From NCBI GenBank assembly GCA_026770025.1, contig JAMXDE010000009.1, forward strand, positions 124,001 through 188,000: a stretch of 64,000 nucleotides of DNA, written 5' to 3'. A model generated the notes under the pieces. That model searched no databases. It saw only the letters and a list, made by a program, of their open reading frames with translations, and had not been told where the DNA came from. The translations under genes and the position numbers were made by a program. This DNA is from Craspedostauros australis (Eukaryota > Bacillariophyta > Bacillariophyceae > Mastogloiales > Achnanthaceae). Shown piece by piece: positions 11,189 to 21,724 of this stretch (positions within the stretch are counted from its first letter, which is position 1; every line of letters starts with the position of its first letter).

Positions 11189-13344
11189 TTGCTGTGTTGT
11201 TGTCTTGTCGGTCTTGGTTGTTGCTGAATGAAACGAAGGATCCCGCTAAATGCGACCGACTGCGCTGTTTGGGTTTGTCTTGGTGTGGGTGTCTTTGCGA
11301 CGATGCCAAGCGTGGACGATTAGATGTACGAGTGTGTACGGTACGAGTGGGTCTGTTGGTTGTCGTTCGATGCCTCTTGCGCTTTCTTGGTGTTCTTGAT
11401 CTTTGTCTGACCTCATGTTCTGGCTGCTGACTTCGTTTGCGAAGAAGTTTGATGTGGGCGGCGGGTGCCCGTATTTGCCGCGAAGAGCTCTCCAGATTCG
11501 GTATCCGATTTGGGCCATCGCCGGGCAGTGGAGATGCGCGTACCGTAGACACGAGTATGGTATGTACGGTACGATACACCATGCATACTCGCAACCGCGT
11601 AGAGTATTTGGCCACAGCAGACATTTCGGTCACAAGAGCCCATCATGACTTCTTTGCGAATTCGATCTGTTGTCTCTCTTCCGTTGTTGTCGTGTTGCTT
11701 CGCTTTCTGTGTGATTGGCTGGCTGAAATCGGGTCGTGTGCAGGGTTCGAAACGACATCAATTCTCAATTTCCCACGGTGTCCCATCAGCGTCTCGAATT
11801 TGTTCACGAGGAGCGAGCGATGGTCTCCTCTGGTGTTGGGTCGTGTGACATCGGCATACGTGCTCGTACTCGTACTCGTGTGCAGGTGGACACACAAGGC
11901 GGTCGAATGGAACAGTAGAATATCCCGAAGGAACTGCCTTGGAACCGTGCCATGCATGTTGCGCCTGTACAATCGGTGCCGCCATTGTTGAAACCGTAGT
12001 CATTCATATCGGCATTCATTTGCTGTTCATGCCCACGCCCACGCTCGACTCCATATTGACGAACTGACGTTGCCACGGGGGAGCAATGCGAGATGCGCCG
12101 ATCTCTCCCGGACGAACTGACGGAGAGCTGGAGGCAAGGCCAGACCGATTGGATACGTGACGGTGGCCATGCGTTTTCCTCGTATTGGCATTCGTCGTCA
12201 ATCTTCTCTTCATTATGTGTCTTGCACCCTGACGGTTGCCTCTTGGCGGTTGCAAGTCTCCAGCCGTTGTGTCCAGATCTCTTGCGCATGATCACGTGTG
12301 GTAGTGTCTTGCGGCGTGTGTGCAGATCACCGGTGGATTGTCTGTGTTCAAGCGATAGCTTGAGAGTGCTTCGAAATGATCATTGGAATGATCATTGGAA
12401 ATCATTGCCATACCCTGGTGGGATCTGTCTCCCGATGCTCCAGCTGTGCGTTTGCATCTCGTCTCACGAAGGCTGTGGATCATCAATGAAATACCTCCAC
12501 TCATTCATTCGTACGAGCACCTTGATGAGCACGTTCGGCAGGTCTTGGCTGTTTCATTCTGTGGCAACTTCTTCGGCAGAAAGCACGGCGCAGCAGAAAG
12601 CGCCGCATCGGAATGGAATGGGATGTGTGATGCTGTGATGCTATGATGCTGTGATGGCTCCAAATTGAATTGGAATGAATCGCTCTTTGTTGTCTTGTGG
12701 GCGGTGATGGCATCGGTATTTGAAACGTGAGCCAATGAAAGTCAGAAATGTGGTGGCGGTGTTGTGTGGTCTCGCCGCGGCTTCTCTCTTCCTTGCAAAA
12801 CGACCAAATGGGGTGATTCGTGCTTCTCCGGAATTCTGCAGACTTGTGTTCACGGCATGTGGCATACGACTACGACTCAGCCAAGGCCCAACGTAATCGA
12901 CGCTCACGTACGAGCTACAGGTAGCTCGTGCCAGCACGAGAGTGCGGTTGGGGACCTTTTCTCTTCGGCACGAGTCAAGCGATTGTTCGGTTCAAGTACC
13001 TTCTCTTGTCTATTCTTGAATGCTCTATTCTCTGATGGGCTGGGGAATCTCAGGCCGCTACCTGCTCCCCGCACTTACGAGCCACGAGCACAGTGAAGCT
13101 TTGCATATTTTCCACATCACATCAGACCGACCCAAGGCCTCTTGTTAACATGTAGATGTCAAGTACGACTTGCATACCTTTAGGAACCTACCTACGAGCA
13201 CGAGTATTCTTGGCTGATGTTTGAATTCGATTCAACGGGTGCTTGCTTGGATCGAGCCAACGAGAGCATCCAGGATGAAGAAATATTACTCTACAGTTGA
13301 TTAGCGTATGTTGGTGGAAGTTAGCCAAGGTATAATAAGCAGAC
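11189..13344. other. intergenic region
   Basis: No gene supported. It holds two copies of the recurrent word CACGAGTAT (11550-11558 and 13199-13207), a ctcgtactcgtactcgtg stretch near 11864-11883, a palindrome-like cgtacgagctacaggtagctcgtgcc at 12907-12932 and a duplicated aatgatcattgga at 12376-12398. No leucine-rich-repeat coding was seen on the minus strand. Confidence 0.5.
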
Positions 13345-14676
13345 TCAATCTGCGAGCCTTTCATCCAGCGAGGTTACCATCATTAGGATCGCTGCTGCTA
13401 TAGCAATCGCCATCGCCGTGCAGGCAAACTTTCTTGTCCAGCAAGGGTTGACTTTCTCTTGTTCGGTTAGGACATTACTGAGCGGGTGGCGCGATGCATC
13501 CTCGTCGCCGATACCGACACCGCCAGCGCCGCCTCCCGTCTGATCAGTCACTCCACTGACATTGGTTCTGACATATCCATCAGCGCGACCATCAGCACGG
13601 CCATCAGCACGGCCATCAGCACGGCCATCAGCACGGCCATCATCGCCGATACCATTGGCATTTAGCGTGTCGGAGTGCGTGATCTCATCGAGGCTGCTTC
13701 TCGTGCGCAAGGTGGTAAGCTCAATATTCGTACTCGCATGATGATCGGCATTCCTGGACATGGAGGCTTCAACATCGAACGCGTCGTCTTCCTGGTCAAT
13801 ATGCACATCTAATATTGTTGCTGTATCGAGCATGGTCGGCGGGTCAGTCGATGGTTGGAATGCGGCATCCGCGCCGCGGGTGTCCGCAACTGCTGATCCT
13901 TGATGTGTCGCCGCAGATGCAGTCTCCGGTGGAGCAGCTGGCCCAGTCGCCATCGCCATCGCAACACCGCTAGACTGAATGATGGGAGCAATGACCAACG
14001 GGGACGCATCCACAATTGCCTCCATCATTGGGAATTTTCTCTGTTCAAGATCTTGCATTTCTGCCTCATTGATTGCAGCCGCCGCATGGACGTCGTTTGC
14101 AACCCCTAGCCGCGCCATGCCATCATCAAACGCTAAAGGTCGAAGTGCGTCGATGGTCGCAGACGGCACATCAGTTGGTATCGTAACAGCAGAAACGATG
14201 GGAATCTCCTGTTGCTGCTCTTCTCCCTGTTCCATGTCTCCGTAATCTTTGGCTTGTCCTGGACGTTGCTGCATTGGCAGATCATCGTCTCTACCCGAGG
14301 GAGAAGGAGCGGCAGCGGTCGCTACTGGGGACGATTCTGAGGCTGAGGCTGATGTGAATGTGCGACTCGCCACATCTGTGGCAATCGATACAGTTGAGGG
14401 ACCGCGGGTGACTCCTGCAGTCGCCATCTCCTGCGCTGTTTCGTTTTGCTGCTGTTGCATTCGTGGATGCGTATCGGCATGGCCGTCATTGGCCATCGCT
14501 CCTGCTTCATCGCCATCGTTCTCATTGTGATCGACGCGGCCAACGCTTGCCGTGGATTGGATTTGTGTGGTACCAGTATCATGGAATGCCTCAGTTGTCG
14601 CGTTCTCGTGATGGCCATCTGCTGTTTCGGCATCTCGTGATGGCTCGATTTGTTCGGTTCCCGATTCTGTTGACAT
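13345..14676 (-). CDS. acidic low-complexity protein with one C-terminal membrane helix (second copy)
   Basis: I start this gene at the ATG at 14676 (MSTESGTEQIEPSRDAE…, 443 aa). The frame stays open to an ATG at 15036, but the added 120 residues are Arg/Ser/His-rich and look untranslated. The protein is acidic and low in complexity, with a perfect tandem GRAD repeat (12-bp units, about 13577-13640). It ends with an arginine/lysine pair and one hydrophobic helix, about residues 417-435 (ACTAMAIAIAAAILMMVTS), eight residues before the stop. The topology resembles a tail-anchored or type II protein. It has the same plan as the 10022-11188 ORF. Truncated receptor-like protein versus complete short membrane protein cannot be decided here. 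Confidence 0.5.
   Translation of the reverse strand: MSTESGTEQIEPSRDAETADGHHENATTEAFHDTGTTQIQSTASVGRVDHNENDGDEAGAMANDGHADTHPRMQQQQNETAQEMATAGVTRGPSTVSIATDVASRTFTSASASESSPVATAAAPSPSGRDDDLPMQQRPGQAKDYGDMEQGEEQQQEIPIVSAVTIPTDVPSATIDALRPLAFDDGMARLGVANDVHAAAAINEAEMQDLEQRKFPMMEAIVDASPLVIAPIIQSSGVAMAMATGPAAPPETASAATHQGSAVADTRGADAAFQPSTDPPTMLDTATILDVHIDQEDDAFDVEASMSRNADHHASTNIELTTLRTRSSLDEITHSDTLNANGIGDDGRADGRADGRADGRADGRADGYVRTNVSGVTDQTGGGAGGVGIGDEDASRHPLSNVLTEQEKVNPCWTRKFACTAMAIAIAAAILMMVTSLDERLAD
13577..13640. repeat. 12-bp in-frame tandem repeat (GRAD units)
   Basis: The 12-mer atcagcacggcc is repeated about five times with one or two base changes, encoding GRAD on the minus strand. It lies inside the coding region of the membrane-helix protein. 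Confidence 0.85.
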
Positions 14677-17600
14677 GATGTTGATTTCTCCGCAAGTATT
14701 ATGATCTGAGACCGAAGCCGGTCTCTCTGCTGTTGGAGCTTGTTTCAAAGCGCAATCGCTGTGTGAGCAATGACGCGCTAGGAGTATCTTGATTCGTACT
14801 TGTGCTCGTATCCGTGCTCGGACTCGTGCTCGTATGCCCGAGTGACACGGAATCCCATGAAGCGCACGGTGTCTGCATGAAGATGAGACGAGCTTGCTGC
14901 CCACGACAGATGGAGTCCGGATCGTGATGGCAGTTATCCAGATCTCCTGTGATGTCCCTGATCCGGCTGTGGTTTCGGTGGGCACGTTTGCGGTTCCTGG
15001 ATGCTGTTGTGGCTTCAATTCGTGCTGCCAGCGCATCTGGAGAGTCCCGACGTTGGTCTTGCTGTTGGTGTCTCTCCGCGAGACAGGAGTAGCTCGTACT
15101 TTCTGTCGCCGTCGCGGTTGTTCTTGATGGTGAGGTTCTTCTTGGATTGATGGGTGTTCCTGTTCTGTGTTCGGCGATGTTCCCTTGCATTCTCTGTTTG
15201 GAATGTCTCTGGAGATGTGTAAATAATACCCATTTTACACGGCCTCCAGCAAGCATCGCTGGGTCGTGCGAAAACTGAAGAGCCTATGGATTCAATGGAC
15301 TAATTTGGGACACACTTACTAGTACACCAGTCCGGGACTCAACTATCCATGTCGCGTACATGGTATCCGGTACCCTAACCCAGTACCGTGATAAAAGGCT
15401 ACCGCGTGATTGCTGTGTAGTTGGACTTACAATCCGCACTCGGCTCACCCTCCAGCTCATGCACTCCCGCCAGCTGTCCAACCAGCCGTCTTGCAGAACC
15501 TATGCTTGTCTTCAAGCATACCCATGTCACAGATCAAGCTCTGCTCTGCAGATGGCAACCATTACTGACTGTGTGTGCAGAATTACCGCAACATGTTGCG
15601 TGCAACAAGAACGGCTGAAGCACGACAGCATGACTCCCTACCTTTTTACTCGATAGTCCTATCGATAGCAAGCTTAACACATAAAACAAGCAATCAGAAA
15701 CATCTTCACAGCTGTACTCTTCAACTCTACTAAGTTACAACATCGTCTGCGAGTAGCTTCGTCCTCGACATCAAACGGCGTCAAACTGGTTGTAGGACAG
15801 ACGCTTTTCTATTGCACGTGCAAAAGGCACAGAATACCAACTGGCTAACTCAAGTCTACGAACAACTACACTTGAAACATAGAAGCGCACTATAAAACCG
15901 ACGAGGGAACGGAGAGCAGCAGAGAATAGTGTTATCGCGAGTGCATCAAATGTGATCTGCAGGTCGTAAATATCCTGCTGAAGGGAGTCTTACCATATCT
16001 CTTGGCTCCTGCGTGCTGATATGTATGGTGTTTGTACGAGTGCAAGAATCGTTGGTGACCACGAGGGCATGCTTCTTTTGTGGTGAAACGAGCGTACGAG
16101 GGTAGAGTGCCTGATCGATGGAACTATCGTCACTCGCATTCTATCTCGATGTTGCAGATTTGCAAACCGACTGCTCAAGTATTATACGATCTAGACAGCG
16201 TAGCAGTTAGCGCAAGGTCCAAAGCGCCTTTCGTCTCCTGTCATCGCAGCCATCGCCACACGAGTATCCAATCCGGCTTCGGATCGGTTCGTCGCTTGCT
16301 TTACATGCTTGCGCTTCCTTCTGTTGCTTCTGCTCCTTGCCAAGCAAATATGGAAGGAGGCTTGCTCGTGGAACGCGAAGCACGGTTGCATGGAACTGGA
16401 ACTGGCAGAGGAGCGCGCTCGATGGGAGCGCAGAACAAATTGGACTGGGGCAACTTGAAGACAACATGTGGTACCATACCATGCACATTCATCATGCCTG
16501 TCAAGGCGCCTGCGGTGGGTGTCTTGATTCGTGAGCGGCCAATCAACCCAGCAACATGATCGCAACTTTCATTGCCCTCTCCGACTGCAGTATTTGTCTT
16601 GTCGAATCACAAACACGCATTCATGAATGGTACGCTACAAGTGCGCGTACTGTACGTATGAGTGGATGCACAGAAGGCTTCACCATTAGATGAATCGAGG
16701 CATGACATGGGACAACTCACCGCAAGCCAATGAAAGCCAAGCCAGTGCGCTGCTGTTGGTGCCCAGAGTCATCCGGGCATCCCAGCCCAATGGTCATTTT
16801 CGGGTGAATCAACAGCGCAAGAACCAGCTCACAACATGACCCACCTGTTCCTTCCAATCGAACGTTGATACTTGCATGTGTTGTTCTGTTCTGCCTCACT
16901 CACACGAAACGGAAGCAGAAAGCTGAATGCAACAATGCCTCTTGTGGCTGCCCAGTCCACTTCATGCTGGTGCGCAAGGAACGGAAAGGGAAAGGGCGAA
17001 ACGGTTGGAGTGTCCGTCACACAGAAACGCCACTGCAAACAAGAAGAGAAGGAAGAAACAACCAGAAATGTGGCGCGTCTGCCGCCAACAGTCATCCCAA
17101 AATCGTGGTCGTTCACCTCCTTGTGGGACCAGCTCGTTCCTTTCCTTCTCTTGGCAGAGGCGGTGACGTTGGACCGCAACGTTGATTTAGTCCACCACAT
17201 GTGTTCAGTCTGGTTGCGTCATCGAACTTGCTCGAGCGTATCATCACGAGTGACGTCCCACACCCAACCAATCTGCCGTTGGATTTATCAATCGAAGAGG
17301 GTTTTGCTGCTGTACGTCAGAGCGAAATGAACCACGTCAGCTCAAAGTTAGGAACATCATCGACATCATTCAAAATCGATGTTCGGGGCGAAGACTCACC
17401 ATGTCCTTTCGGTATCCAAGTTCGTGTTTGCACCGTGATGATGACCGTTTCTACCATGTTCACAGCGTTCACACGGTGTTGTCCTTCGTCATAACTTCTT
17501 CTTGAACCACAACAGTGGTCTTCATGAACTGCATCCGACATGAAACCAGCCGAAGACAAAGCGTCTCCATACCACAAAGATCGAGATGGAACGAACAAAC

Positions 17601-18497
17601 ACCTTCTTCCAGTCGCGACACGAACACCCAAGATAATATTCCAGGCTCCTTTTCGTCCACAGAACAATGAATCAGAACATGGATGGACGATGGTCTCGGT
17701 GGCGATGAACAGCATTCCAACCTGCCTCACCCCTGAACAGCAGCGATCATGGCAACAGCAATAAAATCAGGCGCTGACGCAATCGTGCAATACGAATACT
17801 CGCGATGACGCATCGTCAACAACGCGAATTCCAACAGGCTTCTGGTTTTATTGAGCCACAGGTTCTTCCAACGACTTTCTCTCTTCCTTTCTCTCTGCGT
17901 TTCTTGTCAGGTGCGGAATGGTCTCAGAGGAGAGCCTTTTTGGTTGATTGTTGCGTGTTGGTGGATGGTGTCAAACGTGCGAATGGACGCATGTGTGCCA
18001 TGAATGCACGAATGTCAACCGGAAGAACAGTTGAACCCATGGATGAAGCAAGTTCAACCCAACGGCTCCACCGCCAGAGAAGCATGAGGAGAGGTCGATG
18101 ACTGTTGATCGGTCCCTGGGTTATCTTGGGTGCTTTGTCACCGCCTCCACGGAGACGAGCATCATGACATCACCAACCAGCGTGCACTCAAGGGGACAAA
18201 GCACACCAAGAACACGGCATGCTGCGGTACACACCAATTCAATCACAAACACAGCTCGGTTCAAGCACACAATTTCCGCACATCAACCAGCACCACACCG
18301 CAACACAGCACAACACATTAGACTCGTCGTACTCGCACCACACAGTGCCACCACCAACAACAGCACCGCTCTACGATACTCACACACGCACACTTTGAAA
18401 AGCAGTGGCAGCAGCTGCGACAGTAACCGCAACCATTACCATTCGATCCAAACACGAAATTCCTCCTGCCAAAGAGCACACAATCGCGACAGGCAAG
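14677..18497. other. long intergenic region
   Basis: The first about 550 bases are the upstream region of the minus-strand membrane protein and contain several gctcgtactcg-like words (14770-14850). One copy of CACGAGTAT lies at 16259-16267. From about 18140 the plus strand becomes CA-rich (acacaccaattcaatcacaaac and similar) up to the ATG at 18498, as in other leaders of this window. I see no credible gene; open frames near 17300-17730 and 16080-16560 overlap on both strands and lack domains. Confidence 0.45.
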
Positions 18498-19031
18498 ATG
18501 AATCAGACTTACTACCCGCACTTCATCGATTTGGAGAATGACACCATCGACTTTGACTTTCGCATCAACATGGCGCAGTCACCAACCGTCAGCGATTCTG
18601 ACGAAATCACATTCGCCTCCTCATGCAATTGCTGCGACGACCAGTGGCAAGAGGAGGAAGAGGAGTGCCATCACGAGCACCCCAGTTACATCTACTGCCG
18701 CTCCCAAAACTACTCTGATAGGCCACAGCAGCCTCATCGTCATTCGGCGTCAGCAGCGATCCACACATCGTCGCCACCGTCACCATCATCGCCTGTCCAA
18801 AGACGATCACCGTACGACCACGGCCAGTTCAAATCGCGCAGACGACCTAGCACCATCCTTGGAGTCTGCATGCCCGAAGCAACGCAGCATCAGCACGCAC
18901 AGAGGCGGTTGTCTGGCCATCTGACATTCTCCACACAGGTCAGCTCACTGCCAAGAGCGGGATCGAGCCGGCAGGTTCAGGGTGACTGCATCCCACACTG
19001 CGCCCGCAGAAGGCCAAGCATCGAGTTCTAA
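18498..19031 (+). CDS. hypothetical Ser/Arg-rich protein with three RRxS sites
   Basis: 177-aa ORF starting MNQTYYPHFIDLEND after a long CA-rich leader; the upstream in-frame ATG at 18405 lies inside that leader. The N-terminus is acidic and aromatic (YPHFIDLENDTIDFDFRINM), the middle is His/Ser/Pro-rich with an acidic run, and the C-terminal part carries three basophilic-kinase-like sites: RRRPST, RRLSG and RRRPSIEF. I recognise no domain. The spacing of basic Ser motifs suggests a phosphorylated regulatory or adaptor protein, which is inference only. An optional 36-nt GT…AG segment near 18938-18974 would not change the frame. Confidence 0.45.
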   Translation: MNQTYYPHFIDLENDTIDFDFRINMAQSPTVSDSDEITFASSCNCCDDQWQEEEEECHHEHPSYIYCRSQNYSDRPQQPHRHSASAAIHTSSPPSPSSPVQRRSPYDHGQFKSRRRPSTILGVCMPEATQHQHAQRRLSGHLTFSTQVSSLPRAGSSRQVQGDCIPHCARRRPSIEF

Positions 19032-19739
19032 TACAACGGAGGCGGAATCGTGCCGCAAGCTCAACCTCTCAAGCCCGGAAACCGCAGTGATTGATAGCAC
19101 CAATCGCGGCATAGGGCTTCGATGCGTTTGCAACGACGAGTCCAATACCCCCAACAAGCAACGATGCTCTCTCGAAAAGAACCCACTTCCAGCCGCCGAA
19201 ACAGAAAGACATCAGGTGAACGAGATCGCTCAAATCGATTGGACTGCCATTCTCCCGAGTGTCATACACAGTGTTAGGAAAGGAGAATTGAGTAAATACT
19301 ATCTCAGCCTAAATCGAACCAATTTTGTTACTCTACTTTATCGTACTTCACTCCACTGCACTGTCCTCAAGCCCACATTCATCGCTGTTTACTTTGTGCT
19401 CGGACACAGGTCATGCTCGTTGTCTCAGATCTCTATGCGGCGGTCAACTCATGTTCTGCTTGTGTATGTTACTCGTGCAGTGAAAAGTGCTTGCATCGCA
19501 TTCGTACCTCGGCAAGGACAGCAACAGCAGCAGGAAGATAGTGGAATACAATCAATACAGGCAATACAAACACGTTCAAGAATACACATCCACATTGAGT
19601 ACCATACAACAAATCATGGTTAAGATAGAGTGCTCATGCATCCGTTTCTGTACAGAGTAACGTAGATCATCCCTTTGTTCACTCGCCCATTCGACTCTGG
19701 CATGCAACCATCTCAGAACCAACGAACTAACGAACCAAC
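19032..19739. other. intergenic region between convergent genes
   Basis: 3' flank of the 18498 gene and of the TatD gene. A plus-strand frame stays open through much of it (18982-19623) but has no recognisable domain and changes to low-complexity sequence. I see no other feature. Confidence 0.4.
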
Positions 19740-20933
19740 TCACAACCGTATGCTGTACAACTTCTCCGCATTCCGGTTCGTCCGCTGTATCAACTCCTCC
19801 GGTGTGATTTCCAACGCGGTCGCCAGGTACTCAACTCCACTCTGTATGGAATCAGGTATCCTCGCGGCGTCTTCATGATCGGTTTCCAACACCAAACGAT
19901 CGACGCCAACTTTGCGCACGACGTCGGCGGTTTTGGGCGATCGGAAATTGACGACCGGTGCGAAACCGAAAAAGACCTGCGTTGATAATCGATTGGCGAC
20001 CAGCTGCTGTTTCTGCTTCTTGCTGGTCCCGCAGCACAAGGAGACCAGTTGGTCGATAGATGCTGATTTCCCACCGAACGCATGGAAGTACATGGCCGGC
20101 GGGAGGCACCCTTTGTGGTTCTTCTTGACGCTCTTAATGGCATCCATCATGGGCCCCATCGCGTGGACGCAATGAAGCGACACCGGCAATCGAAGCCGCG
20201 TGGCGAGGGATAACTGATACTCCATGGCCGACACCTGCGTCTCCATGTCTGTGACAAGTTCTTTGGTGTCGGGATGGTAATGGAACTTATCCAGGCCGAA
20301 TTCTCCGACGATAGCCTTCGGCGGGTGAGATGCAGCAGCATATTCTGCATGGACATGTCGCGTTGAATCTTCAACATGTGCATTGTACTTGGTGATGTGA
20401 CATTCAAGGTCATGCACCCACCTTGGCTGCTGCGTCAGCTTGGACACAATACCAGTGCCTCTGCAACTTTCGGATGCAATCGAGACCATCATCCAATCTT
20501 CCTGCGACAATTCGTGTAGAAACCAAGGATGCACGCCCAAGCAAGGAACGATCTGCAGCGGAAGCGGAGAGTCACTCGACAATGAGGCTGGTGGTGACTG
20601 CGACGAATCTTGTGGCTGTGATGATGACGATGATGATGACGACGCTGAAAGAATCGTGTTGCACTCATCAAGGAGGGATGTCGTGTATCGGAGAATAGGT
20701 TCGTAGTCTCTCGGATGGGTGGACATGATGGCCATGCCTGAGACGATCTGCCGTTGTACACGAGGCTCATCCGCCAAAATACTCTCTGATTGGGCGACGG
20801 GCTGGAAGACTGCTCGAATGGCAGGGGATGGTCCCAGCTGAACATGATTGTGCGCATCAAATGGTAGAAGGGAGCATTCCGCCATTGGCATTGACGCCGG
20901 CGCAGATGTCGATGTTGACGAAGTTCTCATCAT
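19740..20933 (-). CDS. TatD-family metal-dependent hydrolase (predicted DNase)
   Basis: Single-exon 397-aa protein of the TatD/amidohydrolase superfamily. These enzymes are divalent-metal hydrolases, and TatD proteins are 3'-5' DNases. Motifs in order: FDAHNHVQ (residues 25-32, the HxH metal pair), CLGVHPWFLHEL, AIVGEFGLDKF (the bridging Glu), LPVSLHCVHAMGP, MYFHAFGG and LVLETDHEDAAR near the C-terminus (the metal-binding Asp is ETD). A poly-Ser insert of about 40 residues follows the first domain. The closest described arrangement is the fungal Cut9-interacting Scn1/TatD-like subgroup. The gene is divergent from V-ATPase subunit H with about 790 bp between starts, so they may share a promoter region. 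An alternative start is the MPMAECSLLPF methionine. Confidence 0.88.
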   Translation of the reverse strand: MMRTSSTSTSAPASMPMAECSLLPFDAHNHVQLGPSPAIRAVFQPVAQSESILADEPRVQRQIVSGMAIMSTHPRDYEPILRYTTSLLDECNTILSASSSSSSSSQPQDSSQSPPASLSSDSPLPLQIVPCLGVHPWFLHELSQEDWMMVSIASESCRGTGIVSKLTQQPRWVHDLECHITKYNAHVEDSTRHVHAEYAAASHPPKAIVGEFGLDKFHYHPDTKELVTDMETQVSAMEYQLSLATRLRLPVSLHCVHAMGPMMDAIKSVKKNHKGCLPPAMYFHAFGGKSASIDQLVSLCCGTSKKQKQQLVANRLSTQVFFGFAPVVNFRSPKTADVVRKVGVDRLVLETDHEDAARIPDSIQSGVEYLATALEITPEELIQRTNRNAEKLYSIRL

Positions 20934-21724
20934 GTGCGTTCGCAGCGTCGTTTTTGAGATGGGAATCGCAACCTATGAGTGTGCAATCATGAACCCCCCT
21001 CTCCTGCCCCAGGGCTGCTCTGCAGGTATCCACTGATGGTCGAAGATGCATCGAATAATGATTACCAACACGTGGATGGATGGGTGTATTGGGAAAGTTG
21101 GCTTGGACCCGCACGCACAAGACATCACTGTTCCTGCGACAGGTTGGGTGGTTGATTGGCTTTGTGACGAAGCGATTTCGTGATTGGAGGATTGAATCCG
21201 TGAATGAACCGAGCACAGGGTGGTCGTGTTTGTCAAGGTCATCAACGTAAGAGTAGTCGCAGTATTCGACGAATTCAAATAATCTCCTTGACGACACACA
21301 AGACATCCAAGAAGCGCGATTGGCCATCAAGATACTGACAGAACCGACGTTTGACTTGATACTGAGCAATGACAACAAGAGGCATTTGTGCTCGGGCCAC
21401 GCCTTGCCGTGCAGATAGTCGCATAATGCTCCTTTTGCTGTGCCATCGTGGAGCTATTCGAAACCGACAGATCGTAGAAGTTTGATGACAACAGCCAAAG
21501 CAACGGAAGAGAGAGCGCGCGCGAGAGAGGGAGAGAGAGGAGATAACACGCAAGCAAGCAACCGTCACGATCACAACAGTCAAACTGATCTGGACTGGCT
21601 TGAGCGGGATCGAGAGCACCCAGAGCACCCAACAGGCGAACGGAAGCCTTGAAAGTGGAGCTGGAGCAAGGGAAGGTCAAGAACAAGGACAAAGAGAAGT
21701 CGCTGAAGACTTGCGATCGCATCA
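20934..21724. other. divergent promoter region
   Basis: Lies between the start codons of the TatD gene (minus) and the V-ATPase H gene (plus). It contains a purine run gagagcgcgcgcgagagagggagagagagg at about 21509-21540 near the V-ATPase side. No gene is visible. Confidence 0.5.

Noticed and set aside
11736-11765. ggttcgaaac, resembling the B box of a tRNA gene
   Set aside because: The 5-bp stems required around TTCGAAA do not pair and no A box lies at the right distance; also rejected at about 25409-25425.
17317-17730. 137-codon minus frame in the 14.7-18.5 kb gap
   Set aside because: No recognisable domain, overlapping frames on both strands, and no second exon that would extend it.
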